This document shows, piece by piece, positions 41,367 to 48,263 of a stretch of DNA of 64,000 bases. Source of the stretch: Rhizobium mongolense subsp. loessense (GTDB lineage Bacteria; Pseudomonadota; Alphaproteobacteria; Rhizobiales; Rhizobiaceae); assembly GCF_900099775.1 (NCBI RefSeq), contig NZ_FMTM01000008.1, positions 186,001 through 250,000 on the forward strand, in the 5' to 3' direction. The position numbers were made by a program, and so were the translations under genes. Below the pieces are notes generated by a model that saw nothing but the letters and a program-made list of their open reading frames with translations, did no database searches and was not told the DNA's origin. Every line of letters starts with the position of its first letter. Positions within the stretch are counted from its first letter, which is position 1.

Positions 41367-41769
41367 CGATCCATTCCTGGGGGATGAACTTCGCCGCGAA
41401 CTTGAAGCCGTGCTTCAGGCACCAATCGGCGTAAGTTGTCTGGGATGTCTTGGAGATGCGGGCTTTGGGGTTCGAGAAGACGAACCGGATGTCGAGTTCA
41501 GGGTGCTGCGACTTGATGAGGATGTGCTTCTGCCGATCCTCTGTGACGAAGCGACCCTTGGTCTCGATGAAGATACCGTTCGGTAGCTGGAAGTCCGGTG
41601 TGTACTTGGCCTTCCGTTCTGGCTTGATGTACGGGATGATGACCTGCTCGTAGCGGGGGTCGATGCCCTGCGCCTTGAGCTGGTCGCCTACCTTGTCTTC
41701 AAGTCCAGATCGGAAGCCCTCTCGTATGCCCACCGCTCGCAGCCCAGAGGCTGATGTGCGATAGGTCAT
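41359..41769 (-). CDS. Endonuclease I, Holliday junction resolvase (T7 gp3-like)
   Basis: 136 residues from the ATG at 41769 (AAGGATCAC upstream). The active-site set of T7 endonuclease I is present: Glu24 (SGLEDKV), Asp59 (YTPDFQL), Glu69 and Lys71 (GIFIETKGRF). It cuts branched DNA and helps break down the host chromosome. The later conserved region ADWCLKHGFKFA is also kept. T7 gp3 has 149 residues. Confidence 0.93.
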   Translation of the reverse strand: MTYRTSASGLRAVGIREGFRSGLEDKVGDQLKAQGIDPRYEQVIIPYIKPERKAKYTPDFQLPNGIFIETKGRFVTEDRQKHILIKSQHPELDIRFVFSNPKARISKTSQTTYADWCLKHGFKFAAKFIPQEWIDE

Positions 41770-41776
41770 GTGATCC

Positions 41777-42487
41777 TTAGAACGGGATGTCGTCGTCGAT
41801 TGTCTTCGACGAGGTGTCGGAACGGCTCTCGTCACCGAAGTCGCCCGAGCTTTCCTCGACGGTCGGCTCTTCGTGTTCGTAGCCATCTTCAGCGCCGAAG
41901 CCGTAGCTCGATGCCGTGCGCTGGCCACCGGAGACGAGTTCGATCACCTGCACAGCCTTCAGCTTCAGCTTCAGGCCAGCAGCGCCGGTGCCCGGGATGA
42001 AGTACGGCTGGCATTCGAACGAGACCTTGGCCTCAGTGCCCGACCAGATTTCCGGTACCTTGACCATCGGCTTGCCCTTGGCGTCGAAGATCGCGGGCTT
42101 GGCCGACCACCTCGTCTTATCCTTGCGCTCGCCGCTCGCCGCCATCGCGAACTTGAACTCGATGTAGCCGGTCGGCTGCTCGGTTTCCTGATCGTAAAGG
42201 GTGGTGAAAAGGTCGTTCTCGGTGACCTTGCCGAGCTTCTTGCGGGTCTCGACCTTCAGTTCCTTGAATTTCAGCGCGGCCTCGTCCATCGCTTCCCGGT
42301 AGATCGGGGTCAGCTTGGCGATAAAGGCCTTGGTCTCCGGTGCGTCTGCTTCGAGCACCAGCTTGGTCGAGTACTCACCGTTCGGCTTCGGGTATTCCTT
42401 CGTGCCGTAGTCGACCTTGTCGATCTTCGGGAACTTGAGGGGACCACGAGGGGAGATGAACGATGGGTTCTTCTTGCGTTCTGCCAT
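41777..42487 (-). CDS. Single-stranded DNA-binding protein (T7 gp2.5-like)
   Basis: A 236-residue OB-fold protein. The core runs from SPRGPLKFPKIDKVDYGTKE through SAKPAIFDAKGKPMVKVPEI WSGTEAKVSFECQPYFIPGT. The C-terminal tail is strongly acidic and ends DDDIPF, the terminal aromatic tip that contacts polymerase and helicase in T7. It coats single strands at the fork and promotes annealing. Confidence 0.9.
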   Translation of the reverse strand: MAERKKNPSFISPRGPLKFPKIDKVDYGTKEYPKPNGEYSTKLVLEADAPETKAFIAKLTPIYREAMDEAALKFKELKVETRKKLGKVTENDLFTTLYDQETEQPTGYIEFKFAMAASGERKDKTRWSAKPAIFDAKGKPMVKVPEIWSGTEAKVSFECQPYFIPGTGAAGLKLKLKAVQVIELVSGGQRTASSYGFGAEDGYEHEEPTVEESSGDFGDESRSDTSSKTIDDDIPF

Positions 42488-42551
42488 GTGAAAAGTCCTG
42501 CTAGGAGAATTGGAAAAGCCCCCTCACCGGCAAGGCGAAGGGCCGAGAAAC

Positions 42552-42565
42552 ATCCACGGGTGGAT
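42552..42565. promoter_or_regulatory. Palindromic operator-like site 12
   Basis: ATCCACGGGTGGAT, in the leader of the SSB gene, just beyond the stop of the gene at 42574. Confidence 0.7.
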
Positions 42566-42573
42566 GAAATTGG

Positions 42574-43368
42574 CTAAAGCTTGGTCGTCTTGACCGGAGG
42601 GATGACCGGCTTCTCGCGGCTGGCTTCGAAGACTGCGCGGAAGACGTGGTAGGTACCACCGACATCCTTGGCCAGACGCTCGGCCTCAGCCTTGGCCGCG
42701 AAGTCCGTGACGTGGAGCTTCGGCTTGCTGCCGGGGACGTAGTTGGCACCTTCGAGGGCGACCACGATGAAGCGACCGGTGTCGATCTTGGCCGGGGCTG
42801 GTTCGGGGGCCTCCGTTGCCGGTTCGAAGTATTTCGGCATACGCCAGCCCGCCATGCCGTCAACCTTCAGCTCCGTGAGGCTGGCATTCAGCTCAGTCAC
42901 GGTGAAGACTTGACCCTTATAGATGCCCTGAAGGCGACGAATGCGGTCACCAACCTTGAAGCCGCCAACAGTCGGGGCCGGTCCTGCCACGAGGTAGTCC
43001 GAGTGAACCTTGATCAGGTTGTCGAACGGACCACCGGAGAAGTTGACCATGTACCATTCATTGGCCAGGACTTCCTTGATCGAGCCCTTGCGGCCTTCCA
43101 TGCCACGCACACCGTAGCCGACGATGGACTTGTAGGTGACCTTGTCGCCAACCTTGAACTTGGACGGCTTGGCGACTTCGAGCGGGTAGGTTTCGTTGAG
43201 TAGATCGCGGAGCTTCTTGGCTTCGTCTGCCGAGATCGTCAGGTTCCGGTCGGAAGTGATGAGGTTGACGTACTTGTCAGCATCGAACGTCGCGAGCTTG
43301 ATCTCGCCCGTCGTGTTGCAGTTGGACGCGGTCGGAGCTACGCGAATGGCGGTGTTGAAGTTCTTCAT
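42574..43368 (-). CDS. Phage early protein with KOW/SH3-like repeats
   Basis: 264 residues. The N-terminal 60 residues contain a small helical segment (TISADEAKKLRDLLNETY). Two related beta modules follow: SKFKVGDKVTYKSIVGYG and GGFKVGDRIRRLQGIYKGQV FTVTEL. They match the repeats of the 39765-40634 protein in style. The C-terminal region (RFIVVALEGANYVPGSKPKL and EAERLAKDVGGTYHVFRAVF) resembles a small DUF2188-like fold. Role unknown; it is expressed early, between polymerase and SSB genes. Confidence 0.55.
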   Translation of the reverse strand: MKNFNTAIRVAPTASNCNTTGEIKLATFDADKYVNLITSDRNLTISADEAKKLRDLLNETYPLEVAKPSKFKVGDKVTYKSIVGYGVRGMEGRKGSIKEVLANEWYMVNFSGGPFDNLIKVHSDYLVAGPAPTVGGFKVGDRIRRLQGIYKGQVFTVTELNASLTELKVDGMAGWRMPKYFEPATEAPEPAPAKIDTGRFIVVALEGANYVPGSKPKLHVTDFAAKAEAERLAKDVGGTYHVFRAVFEASREKPVIPPVKTTKL

Positions 43369-43400
43369 GGTGATTTCTCTCAGATGTCGAGGGCTGATAA

Positions 43401-43601
43401 TCAGCGGGTTGCGCGAACGAAATGGGTCAGGCCCATCAGTTCGTCTTCGAAGTCGGTCTCGACCCCGTCCCTGCGGACGTAATAGTCGGAGACCTCGCCA
43501 TAAGGGTTGTGCTTGTGGCAGGACGTCAGGGTCTTGAAGGCGCGTGGGAGAACCATCTGCTTGAGGCTTACGCGGCCTATGAGGCAGTGAGGGTCAGGCA
43601 T
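43401..43601 (-). CDS. 66-residue early phage protein
   Basis: The ATG at 43601 overlaps the previous stop (TGATG). PDPHCLIGRVSLKQMVLPRA ..., with SCHKHNPYGEVSDYYVRRDG. Basic, Cys/His-containing; too little to assign. T7 early proteins of this size often bind host enzymes. Confidence 0.5.
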   Translation of the reverse strand: MPDPHCLIGRVSLKQMVLPRAFKTLTSCHKHNPYGEVSDYYVRRDGVETDFEDELMGLTHFVRATR

Positions 43602-44275
43602 CACATCTTCCCCTGCGGGCAGTTGCGTTCGGCCTGCCGTGCCAGCGTTGGCAGCGGATGTTCAGGCAGATCGTGGTTGATGGAGTTACCGAGCTGGATG
43701 TACGGCGTGTCGGAGATCGATACCTTGATGAAGGCCCGCTTCCCGCTTTCGACGTTGAGCGACACCCGATGGATGTTCGTCTGGTCGAGGCGGTAGAGGT
43801 GGTTCACCTTGGCGTGCGTCTTGCGACTGCATGACGACGAACGCGGACTTTCAGCAACGTGGTCGAACATCCAGAGTGACCGCGCATGATCTGCAGGCAG
43901 CGAGAAGGTATCGTCAGAGATGAAGAACTCGGTCGGGTTCCGGTCGGCCCAGATGTAGTTCAAGTCGTCCGTCAGGAAGCCATCCGAGTGCCAGCCAGGG
44001 CGATTGCCGGGGGCATCTGGCGTGACATGCGTGATCTTCACGGAAAGGTAGACGTAACTGTTAGTCCAGACCGTATCGGTGAAGAGGATAACGTCTTCCT
44101 GCACCGCCTCGATCAGAGACCGGTACTTCTCAAGCTGCTTCGGCAGCGTCGGTTCGAACCACCCCGGCATCTTGATCGGAAGGTACAGCCAGAACATCAT
44201 TTCCGAGGTGTCGAGATCGTGGCAGCCCAAGTCATTCGGAGCTGCCCCGTAAATGGAGGGTGTCAATTTCGTCAT
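43601..44275 (-). CDS. Putative 2-oxoglutarate/Fe(II)-dependent dioxygenase
   Basis: 224 residues from the ATG at 44275, chosen because GAGGTG lies upstream. The sequence RPGWHSDGFLTDDLNYIWAD carries an HxD pair (His-Ser-Asp) that could bind iron; NIHRVSLNVESGKRAFIKVS supplies a distal His and an Arg-x-F-I-K-V-S strand of the kind that holds 2-oxoglutarate. The spacing of about 75 residues fits a double-stranded beta-helix dioxygenase. The substrate is unknown; base or protein modification are options. Assignment rests on motif pattern only. Confidence 0.5.
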   Translation of the reverse strand: MTKLTPSIYGAAPNDLGCHDLDTSEMMFWLYLPIKMPGWFEPTLPKQLEKYRSLIEAVQEDVILFTDTVWTNSYVYLSVKITHVTPDAPGNRPGWHSDGFLTDDLNYIWADRNPTEFFISDDTFSLPADHARSLWMFDHVAESPRSSSCSRKTHAKVNHLYRLDQTNIHRVSLNVESGKRAFIKVSISDTPYIQLGNSINHDLPEHPLPTLARQAERNCPQGKM

Positions 44276-44285
44276 CACGCTCACC

Positions 44286-44447
44286 TCAGAGCGCGAGCTT
44301 AAAGTGGAAGCGACGGAGAGCGGCTACGTCATAGCCATCTTCGCGAAGTTCCTGAGCGTGGTGGAAGGAGATGTCGCGGCCCTGATTCCAGAGTGCGATG
44401 GCGCGACCGAGCGCGCTCTGAGCCTTGTTGGCGTCGGAGTTGTTCAT
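44286..44447 (-). CDS. 53-residue early phage protein
   Basis: MNNSDANKAQSALGRAIALW, NQGRDISFHHAQELREDGYD, VAALRRFHFKLAL, mostly helical. It is the first gene downstream of the tandem phage promoters at 44477-44549. Function unknown. Confidence 0.55.
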   Translation of the reverse strand: MNNSDANKAQSALGRAIALWNQGRDISFHHAQELREDGYDVAALRRFHFKLAL

Positions 44448-44476
44448 GATATGAGACCTGCTGTTTGAGCTATTTG

Positions 44477-44493
44477 CTTAAGGGGGTGGTAAT
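44477..44493 (-). promoter_or_regulatory. T7-type phage promoter
   Basis: ATTACCACCCCCTTAAG, one mismatch to the consensus (C for A). Expected start G44477, 30 bases ahead of the 53-residue gene. Confidence 0.75.
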
Positions 44494-44532
44494 CGGCGGG
44501 ACCGGTGCGTTCAGGGTCGCGCCGAGGATTTG

Positions 44533-44549
44533 CTTAAGTGGGTGGTAAT
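44533..44549 (-). promoter_or_regulatory. T7-type phage promoter
   Basis: ATTACCACCCACTTAAG, 56 bases upstream of the next copy. The tandem pair would switch on the early-to-middle genes after the polymerase is made. Confidence 0.85.
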
Positions 44550-44580
44550 CCCCTCAAAGGGATCATCGCTGGCGTATTTA

Positions 44581-44594
44581 ATTCACTGGTGCAT
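44581..44594. promoter_or_regulatory. Palindromic operator-like site 13
   Basis: ATTCACTGGTGCAT, between the RNA polymerase stop codon (44599) and the tandem promoters. Confidence 0.65.
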
Positions 44595-44598
44595 ACAT

Positions 44599-47175
44599 TT
44601 AGGCAAAGAAGAACGGGCTCTCCAGCACCTGCTGAAGGTCCAAGTTACCCTTGGCCGGGAGGTCTGGAAGTTGCTCCCCGATCTGGGCTTCCAGTTCCTC
44701 CTTGAATCTCCCTAATACATCCACCTGTGAATACATTTGGACAAACTCCTCCCTCAGATACCGTGCGAGGGCCCAAGCATTGCCCGCGTGGGTGCCGTAG
44801 CTGTCGTGGATCATAGAGAAGGAGGTGATCCCTTCCCGCTTACTGCGCCCGATGGTCTTCATCAGGTGCGAGGCGTCGAGCGAGTGAACCCAGTTCGGGC
44901 TGATGCCAGATGCCTGACGTCGGCTGTCGATCTTGCCCACACCGTGCTGGTACGTGAGGCGAATACGCTGCGAATTGAACGTGGTATCCACCCGCTTCGT
45001 ATTCGGCACACGATAGGCTTGCTGCACGAGGAAACCAACCGGCGTGGTCCAGTTGATCGGCAGGCCTTCCTTCGACGCGGCCTGAGAGGCAGCCTGAAGC
45101 CAGTCCATAGCCTCGCGAGCCTTGACCACGACCTCACCCACGGAGTCCCAGATCAGACCGCCCATGTACTGGGCTGCCTTGTAGCCGTAGTCGGTGGGCT
45201 TGCCATCGTCGCCCTGGCTGATGAAGGGGTAGCTCTCGGGCGAACCTGAACGCCAGTCCTTGATGGTGTCCTCGTCGACCTGCGACACGAAGCCGAAGCG
45301 GCGGGCACCGTAGGCCAGCGTCATGACCGGACGCTTGGTGACCTTGCGTCCCATCTTCGGCAGCCATCCACCAGCCATGTCAGCGACCGAGCATACCACT
45401 CTCTCATACTCCTCACCGCTGTCGGTCTTGCCCTTGAGGGTGACCATCTCGGCGCTGTTGAGATCGCGAGCGAGCTGTTCGCAAACGATATCGCAGACCC
45501 GCTGGTAGATGTCCTGCGGCTCATCCGCTGGGATGAGATTGACGGCTGCGCCACCAACTTCGTCCAGCAGCATGGCCGAGAAGTTCTGCAGGCCATTGCA
45601 GGTGCCATCCATTTGGACCGGGAGGCTGGACAGGTATCCATAGCCTTCGCGGCGAAGCGCTGCCCACTCGAAGCAGAACGCAAGGAACTGCCACTTCTTC
45701 TCGCCCTTGTCCGCATCCATCCAGAAGCGGTTGTCGTAGGGGTTCTCAGCCGAGGCGAGAATTTCCTTCTCGTGTTCGTAAACCCACTGGATGCGGTCCT
45801 CAAGATTGACCTTATCGTAGCCCCAGCACCCTGCCCCGTGGATTGCCAGCCAACCAGCGTCCTCCTCATCGTTGATCGGGACGGCATTGGCGAAGGTGAG
45901 AAGACCACGCTGCAGATCGTTGCCCTGAGGGGTCAGATACAGCGGCAGAGGGTAGGCTCGGCCACGCCAATCGAGGGTGTGAGGATAGAAGAACGCCTCC
46001 TCATCCTTGAACTTCTCGGCCACGCCCAGCGTCCGCAGGAAGGTAGCCCGACGCCCTTGGATGGCAGCGTTCTCCTTGTGGATGCGGTGCGTATCGGCCT
46101 TCCACGCCTTGAACTCTTCGAGTTGCTCCTCGGTCATGTCCTCGACCGCCATCTTGTCCTTGCCTTCTGGCAGCCAGTGAGGACGCAGGGGGAGCGGCAG
46201 CTTGTCAGCCTGAGGCAGACCAGCAACGCCAGAGCCAGTCTCGTAGAGCGTCCGCATCACGTCCAGCACCTCGACATTAATCGCCCAGGCTGTGTCCTGA
46301 AGTGCGTTGATCGCCTCGTAGACCTCCGAGAGATCGCGGTTGTTCAGCTCTTCGAGATACTGAACGTTGTGGGTCTTCACCAGACGCAGACGACGGAAGG
46401 CCGTGTAGTAGCCGCCGTCGAAAGGCGATGTCCACGGCTTCGGCTGGACGATGGTAGGCATGAAGATCGGGAACAGGTGTTCGAGCCTGCTGTTCTCGGT
46501 TTCCATCCACTGCAGCGTGGCCTCATTGGCAACGAGCAGTTCGAGGGTACCGAAGCGGGATGACTGAACGACCTGCTTCTCGACCAGACCGGTAGCCTGA
46601 ATGAACAGGTCGACCAGCTTCAGACCGACGAGGATGCGGTCTTTCTCAGACCATTCCTCCAGCTCGACGCCGAGCAGACGTGCGGGGTAGAGCAGATGAG
46701 ACCAGCGACGACGGTCGAGCGTCTCGGAATTGGCCTTCTTGAGGAACTTCTTGTGAGCCTTCGGCATCTCCTCTTCGAATTTGCGGGAGTTGAACTCGTT
46801 CTCCAACATCGAGCCGATGGCGAGTGAAGTCTTCGTGAGGTTCGACTTGCGGGTTACCTCGTCTAGGATCACGCGGGCGGTGATGTTGGCGACCGTGTCG
46901 ACATCGAGCTTGTCGATGAAGGCCACTGCCGTGTGACGGCGACCGGCTGCACCGCTCTTCGCTTCAGTCAGAAACTCGTTGATAGCTGCTACCACCTTCT
47001 CGTGGGCTTCAGTCACCAATCGGTTCACCGACATGGTTCCGGTCATCTGGCCCTTCTCAGCCGCCTTCTCGACGTTCTTCCTGAACCTTTGGATACCGGA
47101 GGTTCTCATCTCCTGTTCCAGTTCAAGCTGACGTTCAAAGAGCGGGTTATCAAGGATGGTCTGTTCGATGGTCAT
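44599..47175 (-). CDS. Single-subunit phage RNA polymerase (T7 gp1-like)
   Basis: An 858-residue DNA-directed RNA polymerase (T7: 883). Family blocks include YPHTLDWRGRAYPLPLYLTP QGNDLQRGLL, LPVQMDGTCNGLQNFSAMLL (motif A with the metal-binding Asp), RKVTKRPVMTLAYGARRFGF (motif B with the O-helix Lys/Tyr) and SFSMIHDSYGTHAGNAWALA (motif C, HDS). The C-terminus ends in PFFFA, the foot that contacts substrate (FAFA in T7). It should read the seven promoters listed here. Two copies lie upstream of the gene itself, so positive feedback is likely. Confidence 0.96.
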   Translation of the reverse strand: MTIEQTILDNPLFERQLELEQEMRTSGIQRFRKNVEKAAEKGQMTGTMSVNRLVTEAHEKVVAAINEFLTEAKSGAAGRRHTAVAFIDKLDVDTVANITARVILDEVTRKSNLTKTSLAIGSMLENEFNSRKFEEEMPKAHKKFLKKANSETLDRRRWSHLLYPARLLGVELEEWSEKDRILVGLKLVDLFIQATGLVEKQVVQSSRFGTLELLVANEATLQWMETENSRLEHLFPIFMPTIVQPKPWTSPFDGGYYTAFRRLRLVKTHNVQYLEELNNRDLSEVYEAINALQDTAWAINVEVLDVMRTLYETGSGVAGLPQADKLPLPLRPHWLPEGKDKMAVEDMTEEQLEEFKAWKADTHRIHKENAAIQGRRATFLRTLGVAEKFKDEEAFFYPHTLDWRGRAYPLPLYLTPQGNDLQRGLLTFANAVPINDEEDAGWLAIHGAGCWGYDKVNLEDRIQWVYEHEKEILASAENPYDNRFWMDADKGEKKWQFLAFCFEWAALRREGYGYLSSLPVQMDGTCNGLQNFSAMLLDEVGGAAVNLIPADEPQDIYQRVCDIVCEQLARDLNSAEMVTLKGKTDSGEEYERVVCSVADMAGGWLPKMGRKVTKRPVMTLAYGARRFGFVSQVDEDTIKDWRSGSPESYPFISQGDDGKPTDYGYKAAQYMGGLIWDSVGEVVVKAREAMDWLQAASQAASKEGLPINWTTPVGFLVQQAYRVPNTKRVDTTFNSQRIRLTYQHGVGKIDSRRQASGISPNWVHSLDASHLMKTIGRSKREGITSFSMIHDSYGTHAGNAWALARYLREEFVQMYSQVDVLGRFKEELEAQIGEQLPDLPAKGNLDLQQVLESPFFFA
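44719..44732. promoter_or_regulatory. Palindromic operator-like site 14 (inside the RNA polymerase gene)
   Basis: ATCCACCTGTGAAT, flanked by ATAC on both sides. It lies in the last tenth of the RNA polymerase gene. Confidence 0.6.
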
Positions 47176-47249
47176 TCTACGGTCCTCGTCTTTGCGTGGG
47201 CCAAAGGCTCCCTTCCAGTCCCCTTCAAGGGCCGGTTCTCGGGGCTTTG

Positions 47250-47266
47250 CTTAAGTGGGTGGTAAT
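47250..47266 (-). promoter_or_regulatory. T7-type phage promoter upstream of the RNA polymerase gene
   Basis: ATTACCACCCACTTAAG, about 75 bases ahead of the polymerase start codon. Confidence 0.85.
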
Positions 47267-47302
47267 CGCCGGGGCGGGCTTTGAGAGGCCGCGTTGCGGC
47301 TC

Positions 47303-47319
47303 CCTAAGTGGGTGGTAAT
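47303..47319 (-). promoter_or_regulatory. T7-type phage promoter upstream of the RNA polymerase gene
   Basis: ATTACCACCCACTTAGG, one mismatch near the start site. Tandem with the copy 53 bases downstream. Confidence 0.75.
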
Positions 47320-47330
47320 CTCCGACAAAA

Positions 47331-47347
47331 TGACACACGATGTGTCA
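47331..47347. other. Candidate arm-type sites near attR
   Basis: TGACACA-CGA-TGTGTCA, a perfect 7-bp inverted pair of the GTGTCA word found beside attL. Confidence 0.4.
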
Positions 47348-47373
47348 CGCACCAGCCAGTAAACACTCATTGT

Positions 47374-47387
47374 ATTCACTGGTGAAT
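47374..47387. promoter_or_regulatory. Palindromic operator-like site 15 (polymerase control region)
   Basis: ATTCACTGGTGAAT. On the minus strand it ends at a TACAAT (47374-47369) that could be the -10 box of a host-type early promoter for the polymerase gene, so a bound repressor would block it. No good -35 box was found. Confidence 0.65.
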
Positions 47388-47400
47388 GCTTAAATGGAAA

Positions 47401-47428
47401 AGAAAAGCCCCAAGCATATGGGGCCTTT
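47401..47428. terminator. Terminator between attR and the phage early region
   Basis: Hairpin GGCCCC...GGGGC; on the minus strand it is followed by TTTTCTTTT. It should stop transcripts entering from the host tRNA promoter. Operator-like sites stand on both sides. Confidence 0.7.
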
Positions 47429-47449
47429 CAACTTCATGTCAGGGATTGT

Positions 47450-47463
47450 ATTCACCGGTGATA
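47450..47463. promoter_or_regulatory. Palindromic operator-like site 16
   Basis: ATTCACCGGTGATA, 12 bases inside attR. Confidence 0.6.
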
Positions 47464-47475
47464 GGGACCATCACA

Positions 47476-47518
<43 letters not shown>

Positions 47519-47574
47519 GTTCGCAAAACCGCAATGCATTTGCCTGCACATGAGGCCTTCCGGAGCGCGGCGTC

Positions 47575-47603
47575 TCTATATCACCCGATTTGGTGGAGGC
47601 AAA
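47575..47603 (-). promoter_or_regulatory. Candidate promoter of the interrupted tRNA-Leu gene
   Basis: Minus strand TTTGCC, 17-base spacer, TATAGA, about 50 bases ahead of the tRNA 5' end. Confidence 0.4.
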
Positions 47604-47672
47604 GGAAAAATGAAGGCCAAATGACAGGGATTTTTTGGGCTGCAGGGCCCCTCTCCTGGCATTTCGCCAAAG

Positions 47673-48263
47673 TCAGTAAAGAGGCTCCTCATAGGCGGGC
47701 TTGCCGTCTACGAGCAAGCTGCGGATCTGAGCCGTGCCATCGCTTGAAACGCGCGCAGCAATCGAAACGCTGCCATCCTGCCGGGCTTCCTCCAGCGGCT
47801 TGCCTTGGCCTTCCGGCACGTAATAGCGTTCGATCCCGTATTCGGCGCGGATCGTGTCGGCCGTGCGCACACCGTAGCTGTAAAATGGACGGCTCTTGAG
47901 CACGGCGCTTTCCGCTGCCTCGGGGAGCGGCTGGAACGACGATTCGGCGATTGCCCAAAATCCGTCCGGCTGCTTTTTCAAGCGGACCCAGAGCGTCTGC
48001 TCGCCCGGTGCGGCGGGCAGTTCGCCGACCACCGTTTGTGCCGGAACCGACGAGATCTCGTAATTCAACACGACGTAGTCGCCACGCAGGAAATCACGTG
48101 GATCGACAGGTGTCGTCTTCAGCAGGACTTCCGTACCGCTGCGCAGGATCGCCGCGCGGCTTTCGATTATGTATCCAAGAACGATGGTCTGGAGGGCGGC
48201 AGCAATGACCGCCGCAATCAGGTAACCCCTGCCCGATTGACGTTTTGAAGACAGCGCATTCAT
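47673..48263 (-). CDS. GDYXXLXY-domain membrane protein
   Basis: A 196-residue protein with one N-terminal transmembrane helix (LIAAVIAAALQTIVLGYIIE) and a periplasmic domain bearing RDFLRGDYVVLNYEIS, the GDYxxLxY signature. VRLKKQPDGFWAIAESSF and EYGIERYYVPEGQGKPLEEA are also family-typical. It overlaps the upstream DUF2157 gene by 4 bases, the usual pair. Function unknown; membrane stress sensing has been suggested by context only. Confidence 0.85.
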   Translation of the reverse strand: MNALSSKRQSGRGYLIAAVIAAALQTIVLGYIIESRAAILRSGTEVLLKTTPVDPRDFLRGDYVVLNYEISSVPAQTVVGELPAAPGEQTLWVRLKKQPDGFWAIAESSFQPLPEAAESAVLKSRPFYSYGVRTADTIRAEYGIERYYVPEGQGKPLEEARQDGSVSIAARVSSDGTAQIRSLLVDGKPAYEEPLY

